Shown here: positions 34,240 through 42,738 of the stretch, piece by piece
Layout: every line of letters begins with the position of its first letter
Numbering within the stretch: the stretch's first letter is position 1
Assembly: GCA_963810485.1 (NCBI GenBank)
Contig: CAWENQ010000007.1
Coordinates: 186,001 to 250,000 of the forward strand
Reading direction: 5' to 3'
DNA: 64,000 nucleotides
From: DATKFM01 sp963810485
GTDB lineage: Bacteria > Pseudomonadota > Alphaproteobacteria > Dongiales > Dongiaceae
The notes under the pieces: generated by a model
What the model was told of the DNA's origin: nothing
What the model saw: the letters and a program-made list of their open reading frames with translations, nothing else
Database searches by the model: none
Translations under genes and position numbers: made by a program

Positions 34240-35027
34240 CCTCCGAGACTCGCACCCCCCTTCTCTACGCCCGCGGCCTGGTCAAGCGTTACGGCCGGGT
34301 CACGGCCCTGGATCACGCCGATTTCGATCTCTATGCCGGCGAGATCCTCGCGGTGATCGGCGACAACGGCGCCGGCAAGACCAGCCTGATCAAGGCGATC
34401 ACCGGCGCCATCACGCCCGACCATGGCGAAATCCATCTCGACGGCAAGCAGATCCACTTCCGCTCGCCGATGGATGCGCGCCAGGCCGGCATCGAGACGG
34501 TCTATCAGAACCTCGCCTTGTCCCCGGCGCTCTCCATCGTCGACAACCTGTTCCTCGGACGGGAGATGCGGTCGAAGAATCCGCTCGGCCGCCTGTTCCA
34601 CACCCTGGACAAGGCCGCCATGCAGAAGCTGGCGCGGGAGAAGCTGAGCGAGCTCGGCCTGCTCACCATCCAGAACATCAACCAGCCGGTGGAGACGCTC
34701 TCCGGCGGCCAGCGCCAGGGCGTCGCCGTGGCGCGGGCGGCCGCTTTCGGCAGTCGGGTGGTGATCATGGACGAGCCGACCGCGGCCCTGGGCGTCAAGG
34801 AATCCCGGCGCGTGCTGGAACTGATCCTGGACGTGAAGCGGCGTGGCCTGCCCATCGTCCTCATCAGCCACAACATGCCCCATGTGTTCGAGGTGGCCGA
34901 CCGCATCCACATCCACCGCCTGGGCCGCCGGCTGACGGTGATCGATCCCAAGCAATACAGCATGTCCGATGCCGTCGCCTTCATGACCGGCGCCAAGGAA
35001 GCGCCGCCGGAGGCCACGGTCCACTAG
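34236..35027 (+). CDS. frcA: Sugar ABC transporter ATP-binding protein (single-domain, FrcA type)
   Basis: 263 residues from ATG 34236, which overlaps the permease stop (ATGA). Walker A GDNGAGKTSLIKAI, Q-loop YQNLAL, signature LSGGQRQGVAVARA, Walker B VVIMDEPTAALG, H-loop LISHN. Only one nucleotide-binding domain is present, as in FrcA, unlike the doubled RbsA/XylG proteins. That supports the fructose-type assignment of this transporter. Energises uptake. Last gene of frcBCA. Confidence 0.92.
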   Translation: MTSETRTPLLYARGLVKRYGRVTALDHADFDLYAGEILAVIGDNGAGKTSLIKAITGAITPDHGEIHLDGKQIHFRSPMDARQAGIETVYQNLALSPALSIVDNLFLGREMRSKNPLGRLFHTLDKAAMQKLAREKLSELGLLTIQNINQPVETLSGGQRQGVAVARAAAFGSRVVIMDEPTAALGVKESRRVLELILDVKRRGLPIVLISHNMPHVFEVADRIHIHRLGRRLTVIDPKQYSMSDAVAFMTGAKEAPPEATVH

Positions 35028-35960
35028 GGCGTGGACACATCGACGCGCAATCATAACCTGATTGAATCGAGCTGGATGAAGGCGAGGTCGTGCGAAGTTC
35101 TGTAGCGCGATTGACGTCGTCGTCAGTATGCGCGAGTAGCAGCGTATTTCAGAGCGGTCGGTCAATGGCAGCTCCCGGCACTTCTTGGACATTCCTGTGC
35201 CCGTTGGAGCTTGACCGCTATTGAAGGCTCAGCCGATGTCACACGAGCCTGATCGATACGGCCGTCTTTGACCCGTTCCGGACATCGCCAGTGGCACGGC
35301 CTGCGTTCTCGCCGATGCGGCGCAGCAATTCCGGAACGATCGCGCGCATGAATTGGCAGTTTTCGGTCTACCGGACTTCGGTCCCGCCCGACCAGAAGTC
35401 ATCGTTCTTCGCGTGGCTGACGCATGGCGAAGCGCGGGCGGCTCGCCTCGGTCCGACGTGCACATGACAGCGCCCGTCTCGGTAATGTCGAGAAGTTCGC
35501 AGACCTCCCGCCGCGCTCACTTCGGCCAAAGGCACCCATGCGTTGCGCTGAGTAACCAGGCTACTTCGCCGCCGCGGCCATCGTGGTGACGGCGATCACA
35601 TTCGCTCGCTGCAGTTTCCGGCAATTCTTGGGATTGGATGATGGTGTTGCAGGACATATAGCGCTTCGGATGGTCCGGGAACTTTCGGATGCCGCATGTG
35701 GTTGTCCGGAAGCAGGCCAGCGGGAACTGGCCCCTGTGTGCGGGTCGCCGGTTTCCGCCCGGTCTCGATCGCACATTCGGGGGCAAGCGAATCCGGCGGC
35801 TGGTCATCGACTGAGATCGTGCCATTGAAGCTGGATTCCAAAACTCGAGAGACATTTGCCCGATTAAGGGTGCGTTCATCATTTCTTCATAGACTCTCCG
35901 AAGGGATCTCCGAACCCGGAATTTCGAGCGTGACGAAGAACAAAACCGAGGTGGAAAGAC
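35028..35960. other. Gene-poor stretch after frcA
   Basis: About 930 bases with no supportable gene. Open frames on both strands have no recognisable domain, and the longest (35517-36392, minus) runs antisense through the lipoprotein protease gene. The DNA may be decayed coding sequence; I could not identify a family. Confidence 0.5.
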
Positions 35961-36764
35961 GTGTGGAATCAAATATGTATACTCGCACTGCTCGCTGTCC
36001 TTGCAGAAGGACTTGCAGGATGCGCTCACGAAGACGTTGATCGTCAGTTGCAGTCCGCCGTCTCTGAAAAATGCATCGACAAGGAGTCCTCGGCGCAATC
36101 GGTCGCGGCGATAACCCGCTACTCTCCCCTGTACGACGACCCGCAGGTCGTGACCGTGTTCGGTGTTGAAAGCGGATCGATCTGGTTCCTCAGGGAAGAT
36201 GAGCCGGTTCTGGCTCTCCATGTGGCGCAGTCGCTCGGCCTCTCTAACAAAGAATGGACACCCGTAGAGATTTATCAAAACGCACCGGGCGCCAAGATAC
36301 GTCGGCACCAGAGAATACGCGCGCGTTTGCTCCGTACGATAACCTGGGGTCTTGACGGGCTCGCCGTGCTCAAACTCGAAGAGCCTTTTCAAGGAGCACG
36401 CCCGTTGGCGATCCGAACCGAGCCACTCATGCCAGGAGAGAGGATTATCACTCCTGCGTATCCAGGCGGATTTTTGGAATTAACAACGGGGCAGTTTCTC
36501 GGAAACGATCTCGCTCTTTCCAACGAGAGCAAAGAAGCATCCTATGCGATCGAAATTGATGGCAACCGGCTTGCGCTCGACAGCGGTGCCTCCGGAGCTC
36601 CTGTGCTTGATTGTACGGGACGCGTGGTGGCCGCAGTGAGCGCTCAAGTTTACCTCGTTTCGGAGAATGGCTTGGTTGAAGCGACCCTACGGGGGCAACA
36701 GACGAACATAGCTATCCCCGTCACCATCCTTTCCGATTCTTACGCCGAGCTTCCCAAGCCATAG
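35961..36764 (+). CDS. Trypsin-like serine protease, predicted lipoprotein
   Basis: 267 residues. The N-terminus is a lipoprotein signal with lipobox LAGC (Cys 21), then charged DVDRQ. A chymotrypsin-like catalytic triad can be proposed: His in VLALHVAQSLG, Asp in WGLDGLAVLKLEEP, Ser in LDSGASGAPVLDCTGRVVAAVSA (GxSGxP). Family assignment is by these motifs only; the His is the least certain. Predicted location: outer membrane or periplasmic face. Codon use is visibly less GC-biased than neighbouring metabolic genes, hinting at acquisition. Start: ATG 35961; a longer upstream frame was not preferred because the lipobox fits this start. Monocistronic. Confidence 0.7.
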   Translation: MWNQICILALLAVLAEGLAGCAHEDVDRQLQSAVSEKCIDKESSAQSVAAITRYSPLYDDPQVVTVFGVESGSIWFLREDEPVLALHVAQSLGLSNKEWTPVEIYQNAPGAKIRRHQRIRARLLRTITWGLDGLAVLKLEEPFQGARPLAIRTEPLMPGERIITPAYPGGFLELTTGQFLGNDLALSNESKEASYAIEIDGNRLALDSGASGAPVLDCTGRVVAAVSAQVYLVSENGLVEATLRGQQTNIAIPVTILSDSYAELPKP

Positions 36765-36931
36765 CGCGGCGTGCCGGCTACATTGAAAACAAGAGAGGCG
36801 CCAGCAACGGACCTGTAAAGCCGACGAGGCTTTGACTGCCGTCAGTGTGGATGGCGCCGCACCGTCGACCAAACGTATAACGGACGCCCCTCGGATTGCA
36901 GCAGCGGTAGGCGAGAGGGTAGAGCGCCGAG

Positions 36932-36971
36932 CCTGGCACGCCAGGCAAGCATCAAAGCCCAGCGTGCCAGG
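36932..36971. repeat. Inverted repeat between protease and OmpA genes
   Basis: Ten-base arms CCTGGCACGC (36932-36941) and GCGTGCCAGG (36962-36971) with a 20-base spacer, located between two convergent genes. It could act as a bidirectional transcription end, though no T run is present. Confidence 0.4.
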
Positions 36972-37035
36972 CAATCCGGCGGCTCTTCCTGGTTCAGCTC
37001 AATCCTTCGAGCCGGGCGCTATTCCCGCGGTGTCG

Positions 37036-37584
37036 TCAGCTTCCGGCGATCGTTATCTCGACGCGGCGGTTCTGCGCGCGGCCGGCCGCCGTGCTGTTCG
37101 TCGCGATCGGATCAGCCTCACCCCATCCCTGTGCACTGAGAAACTCCGCCTTCACGCCTTGCGAGATCATATAATCCATCACGGCATTGGCACGCCTTTC
37201 CGACAGATCCTGGTTCGAAGTAATGCCCTGATTCTGCAGCGTGGGACCGACGGGAGCATTGTCGGTATAGCCGTTCACCACCAGCCTCTCCTCCTGTTGC
37301 GGTGCCAGGATTTGCGCCACCTTGGCGATGGTTTCCTTCCCAGCCTCCGTTAGCTCGTAACCGCCCGATGGGAAGAGCAAGTCGCTGTTGACGGTATATT
37401 TGACGGCGCTTTGGAGCCGTTTGACGTGCGCTTGAAGCTCCTGATTTTCCGCTACGACACTGTCGTACTGAGCTTGCGAGACGCCAGAGGCGCTAGAGAC
37501 GCCATCGTCGCTTGCGCAGGCGGACAGGAACACGGGCACTATGAATGAGAGCAGCAAAGCGCTGCGATTCAGACAATTCATCAT
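37036..37584 (-). CDS. OmpA-family lipoprotein (peptidoglycan-binding)
   Basis: 182 residues from ATG 37584 (second ATG follows at once), with GAGGAG upstream; the open frame to 37791 is longer but unsupported. Lipoprotein signal with lipobox LSAC. A short coiled-coil-like segment (YDSVVAENQELQAHVKRLQSA) leads into the OmpA C-terminal domain: LLFPSGGYELTEAGKETIAKVA, VNGYTDNAPVG, LSERRANAVMDYMISQGV, GWGEADPIATNSTAAGRAQNRRVEI. It anchors to peptidoglycan beneath the outer membrane. The palindrome at 37816-37838 lies 231 bases upstream in its promoter region. Confidence 0.9.
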   Translation of the reverse strand: MMNCLNRSALLLSFIVPVFLSACASDDGVSSASGVSQAQYDSVVAENQELQAHVKRLQSAVKYTVNSDLLFPSGGYELTEAGKETIAKVAQILAPQQEERLVVNGYTDNAPVGPTLQNQGITSNQDLSERRANAVMDYMISQGVKAEFLSAQGWGEADPIATNSTAAGRAQNRRVEITIAGS

Positions 37585-37815
37585 TTTTCCAACTCCTCGG
37601 TTTTGAACAGCGAAAATTTCAGCGACGCAGGACCTGGCGCCCGGCCGCAGGCGGCCGAGACCCGGAGGATGCCTTTCACTACGCGTTGCCGGAGCGCTGT
37701 CTTTGTCTGAGCACGATGGACTCACGCCGACCCGGCGAGCAAGGACGTACAAGAGGGCACGCCAATGATCCATTGCTGCCAACCGTCGCATCTCTACGCC
37801 GAGGCAATGCGACCC

Positions 37816-37838
37816 GCAATTGGACCTTAGTCCAATGC
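37816..37838 (-). promoter_or_regulatory. Palindromic operator-like element, copy 2
   Basis: On the minus strand this reads GCA-TTGGACTAAGGTCCAA-TTGC, identical to 6813-6835 except C to T at position 10. Here the perfect inverted part is ATTGGAC/GTCCAAT around four bases. It is oriented towards and 231 bases upstream of the OmpA lipoprotein start. Confidence 0.55.
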
Positions 37839-38155
37839 TATCTGGATGCTCACGCGATCAGCCGACCGTTCCGCCAACCCTCTTCGCACGTCTGCTGATG
37901 GCGATAGACGATGACGAACAGCAGGGCCAGAAGGTTGTCGTCTACAAGACCGAAACTGTGATCGGCCCCAACGGTCGCATCACATCCCGACGGGACACCC
38001 TTACCACGTGGACCAACCACCGAGTCATCTCGATGCATGACCTGGCTGTTGCGGTTGCACTCGGCGCATTCGGCTTAGGTCTCCGATCGCGGCGCTTCGC
38101 GCCACGGCGCCGCCCCGCGACAATTCCTTCGCAATTGCGCTGACGTCTCCTGAGT

Positions 38156-38171
38156 CCCCGCGTTCGCGGGG
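38156..38171. repeat. CCCCGCG-TT-CGCGGGG palindromic repeat
   Basis: Seven-base GC arms around TT, followed by GATGAC. This form (TCCCCGCGxxxGCGGGGATGAC) recurs between genes in many Alphaproteobacteria, as a REP-like dispersed element. Only one copy was noticed in this window. A second small inverted repeat, GTGGAA/TTCCAC, follows at 38181-38200. Confidence 0.5.
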
Positions 38172-38500
38172 ATGACAATCGTGGAAACCAACGATTCCAC
38201 CGGGACAGGACCATAATCCTAGACAGCGGCGAACGGTTTTGTTATCATGAAACTGCTCGCCGTCATGGCCTGGATGTTGGACATTGTCTATCGGAATGCC
38301 ATATGCGCTCCCCGGGGAGACTTTTCCGGGGGTAATTCCCTTGCATGGCATCGTTCCCGAAAATCAGGGTCCCCCGGGAATCGCGTTTTTCCAGGAATTG
38401 CCGCGCGCGATCATGGGATTAACCTTGCGGAAAATGCAGAAAAATATCACTGCGAACACAGCGATGCCGTGCTGGGATTGAATTCCGGTTCCCGCGGCCT

Positions 38501-39703
38501 CTACTCCGCCGCCGTCCGCACGGTGCGGCCCGCCTGTTCCGCCGCGCGCCAGAGGTACCAGCTCGCCACCGTGCGGTAGGGCTTCCAGCGCAAGCCGCGC
38601 CGTTCCATCTGCTGGCGCTCGGGCATCTGGTTGCGGTTGAAGGCGTAGGCGAAGCCCTTGCGGATGCCGTAATCGTCAAATGGCAGCACGTCCGGCCGGC
38701 CGAGGCGGTACATCAGCAGCATCTCGGCGGTCCAGCGGCCGATGCCGCGCACGGCGGTCAGGCGCTCGATGATGGCCTCGTCCTCCATCTTGTGCGCCTG
38801 GGCCAAGGTGGGAAGCTCGCCATCGGCGGTGCGCTTCGCCAAGTCCCGCAGCGCCGCGATCTTCGGCCGCGACAGGCCGGCCTCCCGCAGCTTGCCGTCG
38901 GTGACCCGCAGGATGTGATCGGCGCCGAGGCCCGCCTTGGCGCGCGGGAACAGGGCGCAGACCCGGCCATGGATGGTGGCCGCGGCCTTGCCGGTGAGCT
39001 GCTGATGGATGATCGCTTCCGCCAGCGCGGCGAAGATGCTGGGCGCGACCTTCAGTTCCATGCGGAACGGCCCGGCCATGTCGATGATCTTGGCCAGCGC
39101 CTTGTCGGCCTCCCGCAAATGGGCCACGGCGGTTTCGGGATCGAAGCCGAAGGCGCCGTCGCCGTCGAACAGCGGCAGCGCCTTTTGCAGCTTCACCCCC
39201 TCGATGGCCAGAAGCCGGGTTTTCGTGGTTAGGCCGCCAGTGGCGGAGAAACCGCCCGCCTTGCCGCCCGCCGCCAGCACGCGGTGGCAGGGCACGACGA
39301 TGGCGAAGGGATTGCGGCCCAGCGCCTGGCCCACGGCGCGGGCGGCGCCCGGCGCACCGATCTGCGCCGCCACTTCGCCATAGGACAGGGTCGAACCCGG
39401 CGGGATGGCTCGTGTGGCCTCATAGACCCGCCGGTGGAAGTCCGGCACGCCCGTCATGTCCAGCGGGATGGCCGTGAGGTCCGTGCCCTCGCCGCGCAGC
39501 AACGCCAGGACGGCCTCCACCGCCCGCTTTACGCCTGGCGGCGGCGCCAGCTCCGGCGTGCCGGGAAACCGCCGCGCCATGCGGGTACGGGTCTCGGCGG
39601 AACTGGTCTCCGGCAATTGAAAGCCGGCCAGCCCCTGCGATCCCCAGGCCACGCCGCAAGGCCCGATCGGTGTATCGAAGAGGGTATAGCCTTGTGCCGT
39701 CAT
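38501..39703 (-). CDS. Fused O6-methylguanine-DNA methyltransferase and 3-methyladenine DNA glycosylase (Ogt-AlkA)
   Basis: 400 residues, single intact frame. Residues 1 to about 170 are an Ogt-type methyltransferase: RRVYEATRAIPPGSTLSYGEVA, the DNA-binding helix GAARAVGQALGRNPFAIV, and the acceptor cysteine in VVPCHRV. Residues about 195-400 are a HhH-GPD glycosylase of the AlkA/Mag type: IIHQQLTGKAAATIHGRV, then the hairpin and catalytic Asp in VRGIGRWTAEMLLMYRLGRPDVLPFDDYG. The protein combines direct reversal of O6-alkylguanine with excision of alkylated purines. It lacks the Ada zinc-cysteine domain and an AraC helix-turn-helix, so it is not itself an Ada regulator. It starts at ATG 39703, divergent from denD with 90 bases between. 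Confidence 0.93.
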   Translation of the reverse strand: MTAQGYTLFDTPIGPCGVAWGSQGLAGFQLPETSSAETRTRMARRFPGTPELAPPPGVKRAVEAVLALLRGEGTDLTAIPLDMTGVPDFHRRVYEATRAIPPGSTLSYGEVAAQIGAPGAARAVGQALGRNPFAIVVPCHRVLAAGGKAGGFSATGGLTTKTRLLAIEGVKLQKALPLFDGDGAFGFDPETAVAHLREADKALAKIIDMAGPFRMELKVAPSIFAALAEAIIHQQLTGKAAATIHGRVCALFPRAKAGLGADHILRVTDGKLREAGLSRPKIAALRDLAKRTADGELPTLAQAHKMEDEAIIERLTAVRGIGRWTAEMLLMYRLGRPDVLPFDDYGIRKGFAYAFNRNQMPERQQMERRGLRWKPYRTVASWYLWRAAEQAGRTVRTAAE

Positions 39704-39793
39704 GATGCCCGCCTATCATATCCGGCGGAAGCGGTCGCGGCTTCCGGATTCTTGCTCTTCCAATGCAGCTAGTGTTTAGAGGATTCGCGTAGC

Positions 39794-40786
39794 ATGAATG
39801 TTGTAATCACCGGCGGCGCCGGATTCATCGGCAAGCAACTGGCCGAGCGCCTGTCGAAACTGGGCGAGCTGCCCGATGCCGGCGGCAAGCCGGCGAAGAT
39901 CGACGAGATCGTCCTGTTCGATGCCGTCGAAGGTCCGCCGCCGGCGCCCGGGCGTGTGCCCAATCGCAGCGTGACCGGCGACGTGGCCGACCGTGGCATG
40001 ATGCGCAAGATCATTTCCGGCGATGTCGGCGCCGTGTTCCATCTGGCGGCGGTGGTCAGCGCCGCGGCGGAAGCGGATTTCGACCTGGGCATGCGGGTCA
40101 ATCTCGAGGGTACGATCTCGGTGCTGGAAGCCTGCCGCGCCCTGCCCAAGCCGTCGCGGGTGGTGTTCTCTTCCTCTGTCGCCGTGTTCGGCGGCGACAT
40201 GCCGCCGGTGCTGACCGACGTGACGCCGCTGACGCCCCAGACTTCCTACGGCATCCAGAAGGCGATGGGTGAGCTGCTGGTCAATGACTACAGCCGCAAG
40301 GGTTTCATCGACGGCCGCGCGCTCCGCCTGCCCACCATCGTGGTGCGGCCGGGCAAGCCGAACAAGGCGGCCTCCACTTTCGCCAGCAGCATCATCCGCG
40401 AGCCACTGGCCGGCGCCGAGGCGGTCTGCCCGGTGGAGCGCAGCGCCCGCATGTGGATCCTCTCGCCTCGGCGCGTGCTGGACAGCCTGCTCCACGCCTA
40501 CGAGCTGCCGCCATCGGCCTGGGGCCACAGCCGCAGCCTGTCGCTGCCGGGCATCGATGTCAGCATCGGCGACATGGTGGATGGGCTGGGCCGCGTGGCC
40601 GGGCACGGGCCGGTGAAGCGCATCCGCTGGGAACCGGACGCCCACATCCAGCGCATCGTCGCCGGCTGGCCCTACAAGTTCGACACCGCGCGCGCCACCG
40701 CCATGGGTTTCACCGCCGACAAGAACTTCGACGAGATCGTCAGCCAGCACATCGCCGACCAGCTCAGCGGCAAATGGGCGGCGTAG
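39794..40786 (+). CDS. denD: D-erythronate dehydrogenase-type NAD-dependent epimerase/dehydratase family protein
   Basis: 330 residues of the extended short-chain dehydrogenase fold: NAD site ITGGAGFIGKQLAERL, second-strand VVFSSSVAVFGG, catalytic YGIQK (Tyr and Lys). The DenD-type segment LRLPTIVVRPGKPNKAASTFASSIIREPLAG followed by MWILSPR distinguishes it from sugar-nucleotide epimerases. DenD oxidises D-erythronate at C2 to 2-oxo-tetronate, and partners OtnI, OtnK and OtnC. otnC and otnK converge on it with one base between stops, supporting the assignment. No otnI was found in the window. Confidence 0.88.
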   Translation: MNVVITGGAGFIGKQLAERLSKLGELPDAGGKPAKIDEIVLFDAVEGPPPAPGRVPNRSVTGDVADRGMMRKIISGDVGAVFHLAAVVSAAAEADFDLGMRVNLEGTISVLEACRALPKPSRVVFSSSVAVFGGDMPPVLTDVTPLTPQTSYGIQKAMGELLVNDYSRKGFIDGRALRLPTIVVRPGKPNKAASTFASSIIREPLAGAEAVCPVERSARMWILSPRRVLDSLLHAYELPPSAWGHSRSLSLPGIDVSIGDMVDGLGRVAGHGPVKRIRWEPDAHIQRIVAGWPYKFDTARATAMGFTADKNFDEIVSQHIADQLSGKWAA

Positions 40787-40787
40787 A

Positions 40788-41426
40788 TCAATCGGGCGGA
40801 TAGCGTTTCCTGACGTCGGCCACCTGCTCCGGCGTCAGCCAGCGGGTCTTCTCCCGGCGCAGCAGCAGGTACAGCCGGGCGGTTTCCTCCAGCTCCTCGA
40901 TGGCGCCGACCGCGGCGTCGAGCGAGGTGCCCGCCACTACCGGTCCATGGTTGGCCAGCAGCACCGCGTGATGCTTGCCGGCCAGCTTCGCCACCGCATC
41001 GGCCAGCGTCGGGTCGCCGGGCGGGTGGAACGGCACCAGCGGCAGGCTGCCGACGCGCATGACGTAGTAGGCCGTGACCGGCGGCAGCACGTCCTCCGGA
41101 TTCACGTCCGCCAAACAGGATACAGCAACGGAGTGCGTGGAATGAAGATGCACCACCGCGCCGCTGGCCGGCCGCTGGCGATACATGGCGATATGCAGGA
41201 ATGACTCCTTGGTCGGCGCATCGCCCGACAGCAGCTTGCCATCATTGTCGAGCCGCGAAAGTCGGGCAGGATCGAGGCGGTCCAGCGCCACGTTGGTCGG
41301 CGTCATCAGCCAGCCATCCTCGAGCCGCGCGCTGATATTGCCGGAGCTGCCGAAGGTGAGGCCGCGCTCGAACATCGACTTGCCGTAACGGACGATCGAC
41401 TCCCGCAGCACCGCTTCCGTGGTCAT
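40788..41426 (-). CDS. otnC: 3-oxo-tetronate 4-phosphate decarboxylase (class II aldolase family)
   Basis: 212 residues from ATG 41426, overlapping the otnK stop by four bases. Class II aldolase/adducin fold: FGSSGNISARLEDG (substrate phosphate region), the KESFLH glutamate, zinc ligands in HLHSTHSVAVSCL, and a further histidine in LLANHGPVV. OtnC decarboxylates 3-oxo-tetronate 4-phosphate to dihydroxyacetone phosphate. Pairing with an OtnK-type kinase and DenD gives the assignment; the same family includes fuculose- and ribulose-phosphate aldolases. Last gene of the long acid-sugar operon. Confidence 0.88.
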   Translation of the reverse strand: MTTEAVLRESIVRYGKSMFERGLTFGSSGNISARLEDGWLMTPTNVALDRLDPARLSRLDNDGKLLSGDAPTKESFLHIAMYRQRPASGAVVHLHSTHSVAVSCLADVNPEDVLPPVTAYYVMRVGSLPLVPFHPPGDPTLADAVAKLAGKHHAVLLANHGPVVAGTSLDAAVGAIEELEETARLYLLLRREKTRWLTPEQVADVRKRYPPD

Positions 41427-42710
41427 CGCACCATCCCCAGGGCCTTCACGAAGAAATCCGCGCCGCCGAAATTGCCCGATTTCAGCGCCAGGGCCAAGCG
41501 CGGCTCGCCCAGGCTGAACGTCCAGGGCACGCCGGGGTCGATCTGCCGGCCGATGCGCAGCGTCGTCACGCCCAGCCGCTGCACCACTGCGCCTGATGTC
41601 TCGCCGCCCGCCACCACCAGCCGCCGCACGCCCATCGCCACCAGACCGGCGGCGATGTCCGCCAGCATCTGCTCCACCAGGGTGCCGGCCCGCTCCCGGC
41701 CCAGTTTTGCCTGGATGGCCGCCACATCGTCGGGTGGCGCGCTGGCGTAGATCAGCACAGGCCCCGCCGTGAGCTTCGGCTTCGCCCAGGCGAGCGCATC
41801 GGCGGCCGAAGTCTTGCCCTCGGCGATTGCCAGGGGATCGAGCTTCCGAACGGGATAAGTTTTGGCGAAGGTTTCGATCTGGCCGAGGGTAGCGGCGGAG
41901 CAACTCCCCGCAAGAACGGCGGCAGTCCCACCGACGTCGGGCATCGTCTCGGCATCGGCTGAGGGCTGGAGAACGCCGCTGCGGCGGAAATTCTCCGGCA
42001 GGCCGAGGGCGATGCCGGAACCGCCTGTTATCAGCTGGTGATCGGCACAAGCGCAGCCGATCTCCAGCAGATGCCGGTCTTCTGTTGCATCAACGATGGC
42101 GTATGTCACACCCTCAGCGGTCAATCGCTCGAAGGCTTTGCGATCGCAGCCGCACCTTCGCGAACGACCGACAGCGGCACCAGATCGACTTTCGCCTTCG
42201 TCTGCCGGCCGAGCACGCGCACCAGGTTGGCGTCGGTCATCGGCGTCAGCGGATGATTGCGCATGCTGGAATCCGACAGCAGCTGTTCGCCGACGAACAG
42301 GTGGCCCCTGATAGATGGTGCGGCCGTTCTCCGGGAAGGCCGGGCAGGCGATCGTGAACTTGGCGCCCAGCTCCGCCAGCAGCGCATCGGCGACCGGCCC
42401 GATATTGCCGGCATCGGTCGAATCGAAGGTGGAGCAGTATTTGAAAAAATACTGCCGCGCGCCGGCCTGCTTGCAGCCAGCGAATGCCGCCAGCGATTGC
42501 GCCACCGCCTCCGCCGCCGGAATCGGTGCGCGACTTCAGCGCCACGACGATGGCGTCGGCCTCGGGCAGCCGCGCGCCCTGCGCCGGCACGCCGATCACC
42601 TGCACGGTGCGCATGCCGCCGCGCACCAGCATGTTGGCGAGATCGGTGGCGCCGGTCAGGTCGTCGGCGATGCAGCCGAGCAGCGGGCCGCGGGTTTCAG
42701 CCGCACTCAT
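41423..42710 (-). CDS. otnK: 3-oxo-tetronate kinase (four-carbon acid sugar kinase; several frameshifts)
   Basis: Reconstructed about 429 residues, the DUF1537/OtnK length. N-terminal half: CIADDLTGATDLANMLVRGGMRTVQ, FFKYCSTFDSTDAGNIGPVADALL, CPAFPENGRTIYQG. The intermediate HLFVGEQLLSDSSMRNHPLTPMTDANLVRVLGRQ is read in another frame. C-terminal nucleotide-binding half: LVVAGGETSGAVVQRLGVTTLRIG, LALKSGNFGGADFF. Breaks near 42520, 42310 and 42135. It phosphorylates 3-oxo-tetronate with ATP for OtnC. Start at ATG 42710. Confidence 0.88.
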
Positions 42711-42738
42711 TGCCGGCCTGACGCGCCCTACCGGCTCG

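Larger units (their letters stand above)
37585..38500. other. Intergenic region upstream of the OmpA lipoprotein gene
   Basis: About 915 bases. It holds the OmpA gene promoter region, the second copy of the near-palindrome (37816-37838) and a GC-rich palindromic repeat (38156-38171). A possible 84-residue plus-strand frame from ATG 37892 to 38143 ends in one hydrophobic segment (LAVAVALGAFGLGL), but has no family match I recognise and is not called as a gene. Confidence 0.5.

Noticed and set aside
35517..36392. 291-residue minus-strand frame
   Set aside because: Runs antisense through the lipoprotein protease gene, whose signal peptide and GxSGxP motif make the plus strand the better choice; no family seen.
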